From Theristus sp. LFF4_11 (Eukaryota; Nematoda; Chromadorea; Monhysterida; Xyalidae), in contig JASANC010003586.1 of assembly GCA_030248135.1 (NCBI GenBank), positions 1-64,000 of the forward strand: DNA of 64,000 bases, in the 5' to 3' direction. Positions within the stretch are counted from its first letter, which is position 1. The number at the start of each line of letters is the position of its first letter. The translations under genes were made by a program, and so were the position numbers. This document shows, in pieces, positions 24,601-34,069 of the stretch. Below the pieces are notes generated by a model. That model had not been told where the DNA came from, searched no databases, and saw only the letters and a list, made by a program, of their open reading frames with translations.

Positions 24601-25707
24601 TTTGAATAGTGGGAAAAAAGCGCTCGCCGGGGGAGTGGGACACATTGTTTGGCACGGATTGGGGGTGTTACACAATACACATTGTTTGGCACGGATTGGG
24701 GGTGTTACACATTGTCTGGCACGGATTGGGGGTGCTACACATTGTTTGGCACGGATTGGGGGTGTTACACATTGTCTGGCACGGATTGGGGGTGTTACAC
24801 ATTGTCTGGCACGGATTGGGGGTGTTTTTTGCACGAACTAGCAAACATACGCACAGGCGAACCGCGAACGTCAGACGACACAGGAAAGCGTACGTAACTT
24901 GCCGGTGCGTTTGTTTGTGGGTCCGTGCACTTCGGGCAAAGACTTTCAGAAGATCACAGATCACGTTCAGATTTTTACAAACTTCACTGAAGCGCAAAAT
25001 ACCAAAAGAATTGATCTTAAAATTTTTTATCCCACTACACGTCATTGAAAGCAAAAATTCAATAAAAATTTTTTTTCTGAAGTTTCAGTGCAGCCGCGAC
25101 ACTGCGGACAAGCGTGTCGACTATGAGCTTGGCTTCACCACTGGTGACCCGGTGTTTGACGAGGCAGCGAGAGGACTGCGCCTGTTGCACGTGCATGAGA
25201 TCAGAGAATTACAGGTATAGAGGGGCGGGAAGCGCTCGTTCGGTTGGAATGAAAAAGTAGACGCAACGGGCAGTTTCGTATTGCGGTTGAAGACGAGACC
25301 AGGAGGAGGAATGAATCGTGATGCAGTGTAATGGAACATCCGGCAGTTACGAGTATATGGGAGTTTGGTTGGAGCAAGAAACCAGAATATTCCCTGTAAA
25401 TCAGGAAAACACGCCTAACAATGGCGGTGTATGCGTATGTACCGGTGTGTTGACAATGACTGAAATGTTGCTTATGCAGTCTTTGGTTCAGTATTCCAGT
25501 GTCAGAAGTAAAACGCTGATTGGTTAGCGTCTTGTGACGTTTTTTAAAGGCCGCTCCGCACTTTCCAGTTTGACAATTCACGCAATCATTGAGTATTCTT
25601 GGTAACACTTTTTCCAGACACACATCAACGAGACAATTGTGGCCGTGCAGAATCTGACGGCTGACCCGAAGACAGATGAACGACTCGGAAAAGTCGGCGT
25701 CATGTGA
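21673..25707 (+). CDS. RTRAF: RTRAF (hCLE/C14orf166/CGI-99) homologue
   Basis: RNA transcription, translation and transport factor, in animals a subunit of the tRNA-splicing ligase complex with RTCB and DDX1. Eight exons: 21673-21733, 23260-23387, 23519-23624, 23729-23815, 24031-24119, 24466-24552, 25089-25214 and 25618-25707. They sum to 774 bp, 257 residues (human 244), with phases consistent throughout. The start MFTRKLRALNFPQADVFDC matches the family N-terminus. KLVIWLEDQKIRQY, DDFKAGVQELAKALG, LGFTTGDPVFDEAARGLRLL and ADPKTDERLGKVG are diagnostic. Intron 1 contains hAT-A copy 2. Intron 6 contains a 30-bp minisatellite. The first exon is 120 bp downstream of hAT-D. Confidence 0.95.
21949..22686. 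mobile_element. Non-autonomous hAT element, family A copy 2
   Basis: 738 bp with ends TAGGGTTGTTAAAC and inverted counterpart. Perfect 8-bp target duplication GTCACAAG at 21941-21948 and 22687-22694. More than 95 percent alike by eye to copy 1 across the central 450 bp, indicating recent spread. It lies within RTRAF intron 1. Confidence 0.92.
24649..24830 (+). repeat. 30-bp minisatellite in RTRAF intron 6
   Basis: Six copies of a unit reading TGGCACGGATTGGGGGTG then TTACACATTGTC. The first spacer is slightly longer (24670-24690). Because 30 is divisible by three, all frames stay open and mimic a coding decapeptide repeat. The flanking exons and in-frame stops near the donor show that it is intronic. 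Confidence 0.9.
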
Positions 25708-26128
25708 TGGTTTTTTAGGTGAACGTTGTCCGAAATTTGTTTTTTTCTGCAAAAAATTACGTGCCTCTGAGAATTTGACTCATTTGTTTATTATTTTTCT
25801 GGTCTTGTGGATTACGGTCGAAATGTCCAGTCCTATGAATGTTTTTGTTTTTGAATTTTTTGTGATTGTTGTTCTTTTGGTGTGATTTGTTCGTTGTTTT
25901 GAATGGGTCTATTTATGTTTTTTTTTGAAAATACGACGTTGCTTTCATCCAAGAATGATAAAACGTCTCAATTGTAAAGATTGTTGGGCAAAGACTCGGT
26001 TTGTTAGTTTTTTTCACACAGTTTCCGGAACAAACACTTTGCCGTGTTTATTTGATTTGACGGAATCAGTTTATCTGGATAAAACCAAACGAACACGTTC
26101 TCTTTGAGCTTGCGCCAACATCCGCGCT

Positions 26129-28251
26129 ATGGCCGTTGCCTCCATCAGTCGTGCAATACCGAACATACTAATAACGGGAACGCCAGGCACGGGTAAAACA
26201 ACGCTCGCCACTCAGGTCAGCGGGTTTTTTTGTTGGTTCGGCAGATCTTCAATACCTTTTTAGCACCATTTCTCTTGGTTGTCTAAAATTTCACTGTGAG
26301 AGTGTCTCAGATTCTATTTTCATGGATATTGCATGTTTCATTTGCATTCACCAATAAATCGTCGCTGACACGTTACCCGTATTCTTCATTCAATTTCACA
26401 ACAAACTGAACTAAAGTCTAAGATTGACTTTCTATTGTTGGATAGAAACGAAACCGCATTCTTTTTTTAAACTGAATGGTAAATTATCGTGAATTTCAAA
26501 TTATTTCCGAGTGGTAAACTGTCAAATTCAGCTGATCGAGTCGATGCCATCGTACGAGCACTTGAACATTGGCGAGCTCGTGCGACAGCACGAATTCTAC
26601 GACGGCTACGACGAACAATACAACTGCCCCGTTTTGGACGAGGACAAATTGCTGGACCACATCGAGGTATGTCATTGTTGGTGGATATTGTTGCTTTGGG
26701 AGCTGATTGGTTGGCCGAACAGGCAATCAGCGTATTAGATTCAGGACTTTGAAATGCGAGGTTATTATTCATCCTTTTAACTTTATTAAGGGTGTTTTAC
26801 TAATCGTTTTTTGTTGGTTTCATTGCGTTTGTTCAGCCACACGGTACGACGCCCAATGTTCCGAAAACCAGCTGAGCTAAACACACAGCCAAACAAAAAA
26901 AACCTGACATATTACCTGGAACAGCATTTGATTCAACTACTTGACGAAACAGAGCAGGATCAGACAAAGCAGGGTGTCAAATGTGTGGCACTAGTCGTCT
27001 GTTGTTTCTGATGTGCTCTGTTTCGCGTGCATCTTTGCCTGTTTGGTTCAACCCAGGAGCGCCTGTTAGACGAGCGCGGTGCGTGCCTGGTTGAGTACCA
27101 CAGTTGCGAGCTGTTCGCAAAACGCTGGTTTGATCTGGTGCTCGTGCTGCGCACTGACAACACCACACTCTATGACCGACTGACCACTAGGGGCTATACA
27201 GGTTGGCGTGAAACACGATTGACACTGGTGGAAATGCTCATTCGCTTGAAACATGAGACAGTGTTGAAGTGTGAATTCGGCACAGTCAGTTGATTGGCTG
27301 CATTGCAACTGTGCTCACTGATTGTTCTGACTGATTCGATGTAGCCAATAAGCATGCGAGACTCGGACCTCAGATTTTGCCAGAATGTTCTCACAGGTTG
27401 CAGTTTGACTGTGTGCATGAATGTCGAATTAGGAACGCGCACGTGCATTTTGGAGACTGTGCGGTCTGGCGACTTGTCGAACTGACGAGCCCGGGGTCGC
27501 CGCGGTCTTCGCTCACATGGCGAAACCGCAAAAACAGTGTCCAGCCCTCGCGGTGTCAGTCCGCAGCCCACAAAGCAAAAACTGACGTATAACATCGTTT
27601 TTACGCATATATGAGTGGCCACAAGCCAACCCAAGGAACGCGCTGATTGGCTACATTTGAATTTGGTTGTGTTGATTATTGGTTGCATAAAAATCCATTG
27701 GGCAGACACTCATTCTCTACTGATCACCTCACCACGACTGCTTTTATCTGTATTCGTTCTGGTTAATTTGTAGTCTTAGCCAATTGGTTGCTGCGGAGGC
27801 GGGTCTGTGGGCTGTGCTGCACAAAACGAATGCCTCCACGGCATCAGCAGCCAATCACCTGATTGCCTATAATTTAGATTTCGACTGTGGGAAAGCTAAT
27901 AAACGCGGTCGCGAAGCTGCTTTTCACACTTTTCAAATGTTCTTGGATTGGTTCCTCGATGTGCGTCCGTCGGATGCGCTCAGCTGAACAATCGAGAATC
28001 TATTCCTGTGAAACATCCACAAAATCCGCACGCAACTGCAACGGACAGCCCCCGCGGTTCGCTGTTTTGCAGGAAAAAAGCTGCGCGACAACGTCGAGTG
28101 CGAGATCTTCGGCGCGATTCTCGAGGAGGCGCAACGATCGTACGATTGCGAAATCGTGGTCGAGAAACGCAGCGACACACCGGAGGAGATGCAACGCAAT
28201 GTGGACTGGCTGAGGCAGTGGATTGAGCAGTGGACGAGTGAGCGCGCGTGA
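26129..28251 (+). CDS. AK6: Adenylate kinase isoenzyme 6 (AK6/hCINAP/Fap7)
   Basis: Nuclear P-loop nucleoside monophosphate kinase/ATPase. In the Fap7 family it acts in the last step of 18S rRNA maturation with uS11. Four exons, 26129-26215, 26532-26666, 27057-27201 and 28073-28251, total 546 bp, 181 residues (human 172), phases 0, 0 and 1. Exon 1 has the Walker A loop ILITGTPGTGKTTLA. Exon 2 has NIGELVRQHEFYDGYDEQY and CPVLDEDKLLDHIE, the family NMP-binding region. Exon 3 has LVEYHSCELFAKRWFDLVLV and VLRTDNTTLYDRLTTRGY. Exon 4 ends in LRQWIEQWTSERA. A T-rich acceptor (AG at 26020-26021) lies 107 nt before the ATG, suggesting a 5' leader intron or trans-splice site. An AATAAA is at 28622. Confidence 0.96.
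27768..27889. mobile_element. MITE family 2, copy in AK6 intron 3
   Basis: About 120 bp starting TAGTCTTAGCCAATTGGTTG and ending AGCCAATCACCTGATTGCCT and ATTTAGATTTCGACTGTG, with the family's GGAGGCGGGTCTG block. More diverged and shorter than the 31.1 kb copy. Confidence 0.6.
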
Positions 28252-28621
28252 TTGTTGTGCGGTTGCTGTTGTTGGTGATGTAAAGTACTCGTCTGAAGAC
28301 CATGCACTCGGTTATAGCTCAACGCACGCATACAACCACACACAACTGCTGCACTGTCGCATGTGTGCGCGCATGGTGACCGTGTGTGTGGTGTGTTTCG
28401 TTTGTTTTTTCGACTTGACGAATTGTACCGTTGTTCAACTCCAACATTGCTGTGTTGCAACAGAGTGCACCAATTTTCGTCGTTGTTTTGTATTGCTTGT
28501 TGAGTTTTGACTGTGACTTTTGGTCTTGGCTTTTGGAAATACCTATGTTATTGTTATTTTTCAGTCCTTGAAGTACCTACCTTGTTTTTACGTGTTTGGA
28601 AGTTTGGCCATTTCGACAGCG

Positions 28622-28627
28622 AATAAA
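28622..28627 (+). promoter_or_regulatory. Candidate polyadenylation signal of AK6
   Basis: AATAAA 371 bp downstream of the AK6 stop and before the next gene on the same strand. No other AATAAA was noticed in this gap. Confidence 0.5.
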
Positions 28628-28947
28628 AGCGTGTCCAATTTGGTGCGTCGCTTGATTTTCGTAATTTGGGCTCACGCAAATCCGTGAACTAAACTAAAAA
28701 AAGGTCGCTCTTTGCCCGCTGGTTACACGGCTAACCAGCTTCATTTGCCAACAAACAAGGCGCAAGTTCTAGAGGCAAGCGATTCTTCTTTCACGAGAAA
28801 AACACCAGTTTTTTGTTTTGTTTTTTTTTCAGACAAAAAGTGGTTCATGCAGCCTCGGAGACAATGTGCTATCTGTGGCAGCACATACAGCGCAATGTAC
28901 GCTGGCACCGCCCCGCGCTCTTGCGCGCGTTGGCACGGCAGGTGACC

Positions 28948-30272
28948 ATGAAACGGCTGAAATCGGTGCATTTGTCGTTCGACCCATTCCACGCGAATAA
29001 TCAGTCGATCAGGTTCGGTGTTGGCGAGACTTTGGCTGTCTTTTCCTACATGCTGATTGGTTGTTCTTGAGCTGCGACTGCTTGTTTCTTGATTGGTTGA
29101 ATATTTCTCGGCATCCAAACAGCGTGCTGGGTTTGCTTTCTTTGTTCAGCGCTTTGCAACTAATTGTGAAAATGTGTAACTGCAGTCTGTTTTGTATATC
29201 ATAGGGCATTTAGCTGATTGGTGGTGTGACCGCGTTGTGCATGCATTCGCCACAGGCATTGCTGTGGAGGCGGAGTCTCATCCGCGCAGAAGGCATGCGT
29301 CAAGTGCTTACCAACCAATCATCTAATTGCATGCTGTATGGAAATAGACTGTAGCTGAGAGCTGTCTGTAGAACTGAGTGCCCAAAAGTCCATTGCCATG
29401 TTCCAGTGATTTGACTTGATCGTCGGCGACAGAATCGCTGGTACGAAAAACGGAATGCGCCTTTTGCACACGCGGGCAGTAAAATTTCGATGTGAATGGA
29501 TCATAAAAATCGCATGGGTACTCGATTTGTTTCTGCAGAAAAATGTGGCACATTCTGAGCACGCCTGCGGTGCGAGAGACGAACAAGGAATGCACGTTGA
29601 ACGTTCAGTTGAGGTGCGAGCGGGAACAGCCGGTGTTGTGCGCCGTCAGAGGTGATTGCTAGTGATTGGTCGCTTTTGCATTTAGGCTGTGCTGATTGGC
29701 TCTGCGTAACATTGGCCTTTGAAGTTTTTGAAAAAGATGGGCTTTTTACAAGCAACCTGTTGTTGAATGGGGAGTGACCAGCCGGTGTTGTGCGCCGTCA
29801 GAGGTGATTGCTAGTGATTGGTCGCTTTTGCATTTAGGCTGTGCTGATTGGCTCTGCGTAACATTGGCCTTTGAAGTTTTTGAAAAAGATGGGCTTTTTA
29901 CAAGCAACCTGTTCTTGAAATTGTGAATGTCCAATAGTGAAGAGTGGGTACTGTGCGCCGTCAGAGGTGATTGCTAGTGATTGGTCGCTTTTGAATTTGG
30001 GACACGCTGATTGTTGTAGGATTCGGGACACGCTCTGTGTGTTGCTTGTGACTGGTCAACAGTGCCCTTTGAACTTTAGGAAAAAATTGGGATTCTCTTG
30101 AATCCTAAAGTTGTATGTCCAAAAAAATTCACAGATTTTCAAAATGTCGGAGTTGTTTTTTCATTCAGACGACGACACAAGGCTGGTCTTCAAGACCGAA
30201 AAACTCTCATTAATCGATCTGCTACGCTATTTCAACAAACACACCGGCGCTAAAGCCGTTGAGAAAACGTGA
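28948..30272 (+). CDS. MRPL53: Mitochondrial large ribosomal subunit protein mL53
   Basis: Structural protein of the mitochondrial large ribosomal subunit. Three exons, 28948-29012, 29539-29651 and 30169-30272, total 282 bp, 93 residues (human 112). MKRLKSVHLSFDPFHANNQS matches the family start (KQVRVQFCPFEKNVES). Exon 2 gives NKECTLNVQLRCEREQPVLC, and exon 3 DDDTRLVFKTEKLSLIDLLR. Order and hydrophobic spacing match mL53. Exon 2's end and its 5' splice site are tandemly repeated at about 29774-29803 and 29945-29966. The upstream TTTTTTTTTCAG (AG at 28831-28832) is a strong acceptor 115 nt before the ATG. AATAAA at 30394. Confidence 0.87.
29200..29353. mobile_element. MITE family 2, copy in mL53 intron 1
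   Basis: Contains TTTAGCTGATTGGTGGTGTG at the left, the GGCATTGCTGTGGAGGCGGA core, and CTTACCAACCAATCATCTAA to AGACTGTAG at the right. This has the same organisation as the 31.1 and 62.4 kb copies. Confidence 0.65.
29625..29990 (+). repeat. Tandem repeat spanning mL53 exon 2 end and 5' splice site
   Basis: A unit of about 152 bp starting in exon 2 (AGCCGGTGTTGTGCGCCGTC) and including the donor AGAG/GTGATTG plus about 110 bp of intron is repeated in full once. A third, partial copy follows. The three donors begin at 29652, 29804 and 29967. Copies 1 and 2 are almost identical over 130 bp. Confidence 0.92.
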
Positions 30273-30393
30273 TTTAAGAACAAGAAAAAACATTCACATG
30301 TGATGTTTTTTCAGTGATTGTTCATGTGTTGGTTTGTTCTCCTTTTGTAGTTTTGGTGGAAAACGTCAGTCTGCAAGCAAATCACTATTCTGG

Positions 30394-30399
30394 AATAAA
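30394..30399 (+). promoter_or_regulatory. Candidate polyadenylation signal of mL53
   Basis: AATAAA 122 bp after the mL53 stop codon and 317 bp before the next ATG on the same strand. Confidence 0.55.
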
Positions 30400-30715
30400 C
30401 CGCTAGATTCTTCTCATTAATCATGGAAGTTTTCACGAAATACAAAATCGCTGTTGCTGTCGATAACAAGCGCACTAGCGCGTTTTGTTTTGTTGTACGT
30501 ACTTTGTTTTTTTTTCGAGAAAACGTTGAAACTAACATGAAGTCGACCATTCATGAAGTTCGCTGTTTGCGGCTTCGCCAGGTAGACGCATACCGCGGCG
30601 CACACCTGGCTCGTCAGTGCGACGGGACGCGAACAGTTCAACGAAAATTTCAACAAAACACCAAAAAGCCCAGACCCATTGTTTGATTGAAAACAAAAAA
30701 CACAACAAACCAAAA

Positions 30716-33502
30716 ATGCCGTTGCGTTGCACGATCGCGCCATCGATTCTGAATGCCAATTTGGCGCGACTGGCCGAAGAGTCCGCGACACTGCTGGGGC
30801 ACGGCGCCGACGCGCTACACCTGGACGTCATGGACGGTCATTTCGTGGCAAACTTGACGTTCGGCCATCCGTTGGTCGCTGCGCTCAGGTGTGCCACGGT
30901 GACGCAGTTTGAGCGAGCGAGTTTTTTTGTTTGTTTTTTGACGAGACAAGTTTTGGTAAACGAGAATATTTGTGTGGAAGCTCTCTCTCATCGATATTGG
31001 AAAGGTGTCAAACATACGATATAGGCAAGCAAGATCATGTCAAAGCGTATATCTAGCGGGGCTCACAGTCGGACTCTAAACTATAGGCAATCAGCTGATT
31101 GGTTGGTGATCACGGCATGCATGCTTTCTGGGCAGGAGGAACGAGGGACTCCGCCCCCACAGCAATACCTGCATAGAGAGCACGCCTCTCGTGATCACCA
31201 ACCAATCAGCTGATTGCCTAAAACCGGAGTTTGACCGTAGTCGTATTCTAAATTCATTGCATTTGGTTGCAACGTTCCACAGTTGCACCTTTTCAGATCG
31301 TCACTCGGCCCTGATCCGTTCTTCGATGTTCACATGATGGTTGCTGAGCCTTGGCGCTGGGTAGAGCCGATGTCGAAGGTGTGCGTTCCAGAGAAACAGT
31401 CCTTTCAAAAACGGCCTTGGTTATCCGTGGATCCAAAAAAACTAGAATATAGAACTCTGCTGATTGGCCGCCGCGAGCTGGTTGGACCAATCAGCAAACC
31501 GAATTTCAAAACTAGCTAATCACTAATCAGAGCGAGTGGCAAGCGTAAATGCAACGCGCGGATACGGTGCGGTAGAAAAATTACCGTAACCACTCGCGGT
31601 CACGGTAATTTACGGTAACCGTGGGCCGTGGTTTGGTTTCGCTCGCACGGACGAGCCAAGGGGTGCAAGCGAGCGCGCTGTGCGTCTGCCCTTGCGACGA
31701 CGCAAACAGCAAACTTACGTGCATCACCCTTACAGGCCGGCGCGAATCAGTTCACGTTCCATTTGGAGGCCGTACAAACGGCGCAGCAAAGCGACGACGC
31801 CAACAGAGACTCAGTGGAGACGTTGATTCGCGACGTCCGAGCGAATCGCATGCGTGTCGGCGTCTCTGTGAAGCCGGCCACCCCGGTGCAACTGTTGTTA
31901 CCGTACTGCTCGATGATCGACAATGCTCTCGTGATGACGGTCGAGCCGGGATTTGGCGGTGATGCCGAAACCGTTTTTTTAGATTATTTGGTTTTTTTTG
32001 TATGATCCGTTTGTTTTGGTTCTGCGACTCTGTGCGCTTGCATGCAAACGTCGAACGTTCCACACGCCTCATGCGGTAGTTCAAAATTGCCTAAGTGACC
32101 CGGTCGAATCTCCGGGATCTACTCTGGTCTGTACACCGATTTTGAATTCACGCGTTTCACGCATAAAAACTAAAAAAAGTAAAAGCGGTGGTACTAAAAC
32201 GCAAATACAGCGAAAACTCTGCTTTTTCGGCCGATAGTTTTGTGATTTATGATCAAGATTTCAACCGTTTGGCTGCACTTTGAATTTCGCTGCACAGATC
32301 GGTTGACCAGCACAAACAAAACTGTTGTTTTTCGAACTGTCAGGCCAGAAATTCATGGCCGACATGATGGAGAAAGTTCGGACGCTACGAAACGACTTTG
32401 CCGACTTGAACGTTCAAGTGGATGGCGGAGTTGGTCTGGAAAACATCGACCTTTGTGCGGAGGCTGGCGCGAACTCGATTGTGTCTGGTGTGCTTTTGCT
32501 GGCTTTTTTAAACAGTAAAACACGAGACACAGTACACAAACACACTGGCCGCCGGCAATACTCGAGACACAGTACACAAACACACTGGCCGGCAATACTC
32601 GAGACACAGCACACAAACGCCTCCCGCCCCCGCCCCCCCCCATGACAGTGTGGTGGAAGCTGATGAACTTCTCGCTGTGTGAACGATGCAGCGAACATCG
32701 AGGCAAATCTCGCAGAATGCGTTCGCTCAGCGCATGGTCACGTTCAATCACACCGTCGTACTGGCATGATTCGAACACTGGCCTGGCCTGGCACATCAAC
32801 ACGTACAGCATGGCCGAATAAATGAGGCAGTCCATCAAGGCGGGATCAGTCGCAGACTAGGAGTTGTGTTTTTCAAAAATGCCAACATACTTCCCAATCA
32901 TGTGTGCAAGGGAGAAAGAATGCACAAAACAGCGCGGATAATCCATTGGTTTTCAAAAACGTGTCAAATTAGGCACGCAGTTTGGTTTCTGAACATCTTT
33001 TTTCTTTCATTCAAAATTCGCACGCTCCTTGAACCCTGAAAAAAGCTGCCATGTTTAATCGGCCATACCGTACCATCATGTTGTTTGCTGAGAAGCTGGC
33101 ATGCAGCTGGTGTTTTCCAATAACGTCTGCTTTTAGTTCTGCGACTCAACGCGTTTGCAGACGTCGAAATGGAAATCAATATAATTGTTGGTGTCGGCAA
33201 TCCAAATTGACCGTTGCGACTCAAACGTATCTCAGGGGAACTCTTGAATTGCCGCGCATCACGCATGAGACACTGCTTGTATGTCCATGCGCTCATTGAG
33301 TCGCAGAACCAAATTAAACGATGATACATTGCCAGTGTGTTTGTTTGCTTTTTCACAGGAGAACAAGGAACAGTTTGCTAGATTTACTTCATTTTTTGTC
33401 GTTTCAGGCACGGCCATTGTTCGCAGCAACGACCCCGGCCTCGTTATGAGGCAGCTGCGTGAAAGGGTGCAGGCTGCATTGGATAGGCTTGAACGGCAGT
33501 GA
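30716..33502 (+). CDS. RPE: Ribulose-phosphate 3-epimerase
   Basis: Cytosolic TIM-barrel enzyme interconverting D-ribulose 5-phosphate and D-xylulose 5-phosphate in the non-oxidative pentose phosphate pathway. Five exons, 30716-30888, 31297-31378, 31736-31958, 32344-32487 and 33408-33502, total 717 bp, 238 residues (human 228), all phases consistent. Diagnostic segments: [10 protein letters not shown], then [18 protein letters not shown] (metal-ligand His and catalytic Asp), [21 protein letters not shown] joined across an intron to [16 protein letters not shown] with the second catalytic Asp, and [13 protein letters not shown] for phosphate binding. The ATG context is AAAAATGCC. Introns carry MITE family 2 (31.1 kb), a 42-bp tandem repeat and MITE family 1 copy 3. 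Confidence 0.97.
31063..31240. mobile_element. MITE family 2, best-preserved copy (RPE intron 1)
   Basis: About 178 bp. The arm GGCAATCAGCTGATTGGTTG followed by GTGATCACG occurs at 31086-31114 and exactly inverted at 31190-31218. Less similar outer ends read ACAGTCGGACTCTAAA and, inverted, ACGGTCAAACTCCGG. The RNA or single strand would fold into a long hairpin. Confidence 0.8.
32518..32620 (+). repeat. About 42-bp tandem repeat in RPE intron 4
   Basis: Two and a half copies of a unit containing CGAGACACAGTACACAAACA and CACTGGCCGGCAATACT. The first unit has an extra GCC. Confidence 0.85.
32804..33072 (+). mobile_element. MITE family 1, copy 3
   Basis: 269 bp with TA at both ends, from TACAGCATGGCCGAATAAAT to GGCCATACCGTA. 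Located in RPE intron 4. More diverged from copies 2 and 5 than they are from each other. Confidence 0.85.
33130..33318. mobile_element. Inverted-repeat element, GTTCTGCGACTCAA family
   Basis: The left end TTAGTTCTGCGACTCAACGC is matched by the complement of the right end, ATTGAGTCGCAGAACCAAAT. About 140 bp of unique DNA lies between. Related solo ends or partial copies occur near 32015-32180, 52590-52665 and 62745-62935. Confidence 0.65.
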
Positions 33503-34069
33503 CTGCGAGCAAACCATCATTCCAATATGTATCATACTTACTTTTTATTTCACTGACAGTTGCAAGTTTGTGATTTGAGTAATTTTCGTGAAAAATTCAA
33601 ATGACAGCTCAAATTGCACGTTCCGTTTGTTCATCTTGAAATCGCTATGTGAAATGAACTCTTAACTCACACCTGTATCTGTATGCGTGGTTGTGATTTC
33701 GCCACTATACTCGATTTGTTATTCTGCGCATTTCTGATACGCTTCCATCGTGATCGCAATTTCTGTGCTTCCATATTTTGTGAGGCGTTTTAAAAAATTC
33801 AGAAAAAAAACCTATTTTTATTTGATCCACCACAGACAAGAAAAAAATAAAATGTCAACAATCGCACTAAGATGCTTATTTATGCAAAAGTGATTTGAAA
33901 AAGCGTTTATATAAAGTAAAGCTAACTACCGAATGGCAAGTGTGCTGAGTGGAGCTCTACAACATTCACAGCGTATTTCACTGAAAAAAATTTACTGAGC
34001 AAGTTGGAAAAAAAACGCTCAGTTCATTTCTTTCGGTGCTTGCAACATTCCACAGTGACACACACGCAT
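33503..34069. other. Convergent 3' intergenic region between RPE and CAP gene A
   Basis: RPE (plus) and CAP-A (minus) end towards each other here. Plus-strand AATAAA at 33846-33851 and minus-strand AATAAA at 33822-33817 lie close together, so the two 3' UTRs may overlap by a few tens of bases. No other gene seen. Confidence 0.5.

Noticed and set aside
24609..25220. Long open frame with repeated HIVWHGLGVL decapeptide running into RTRAF exon 7
   Set aside because: It is the 30-bp intronic minisatellite; reading from exon 6 across the donor meets a stop within nine codons, and the exon 6-exon 7 join restores the RTRAF sequence.
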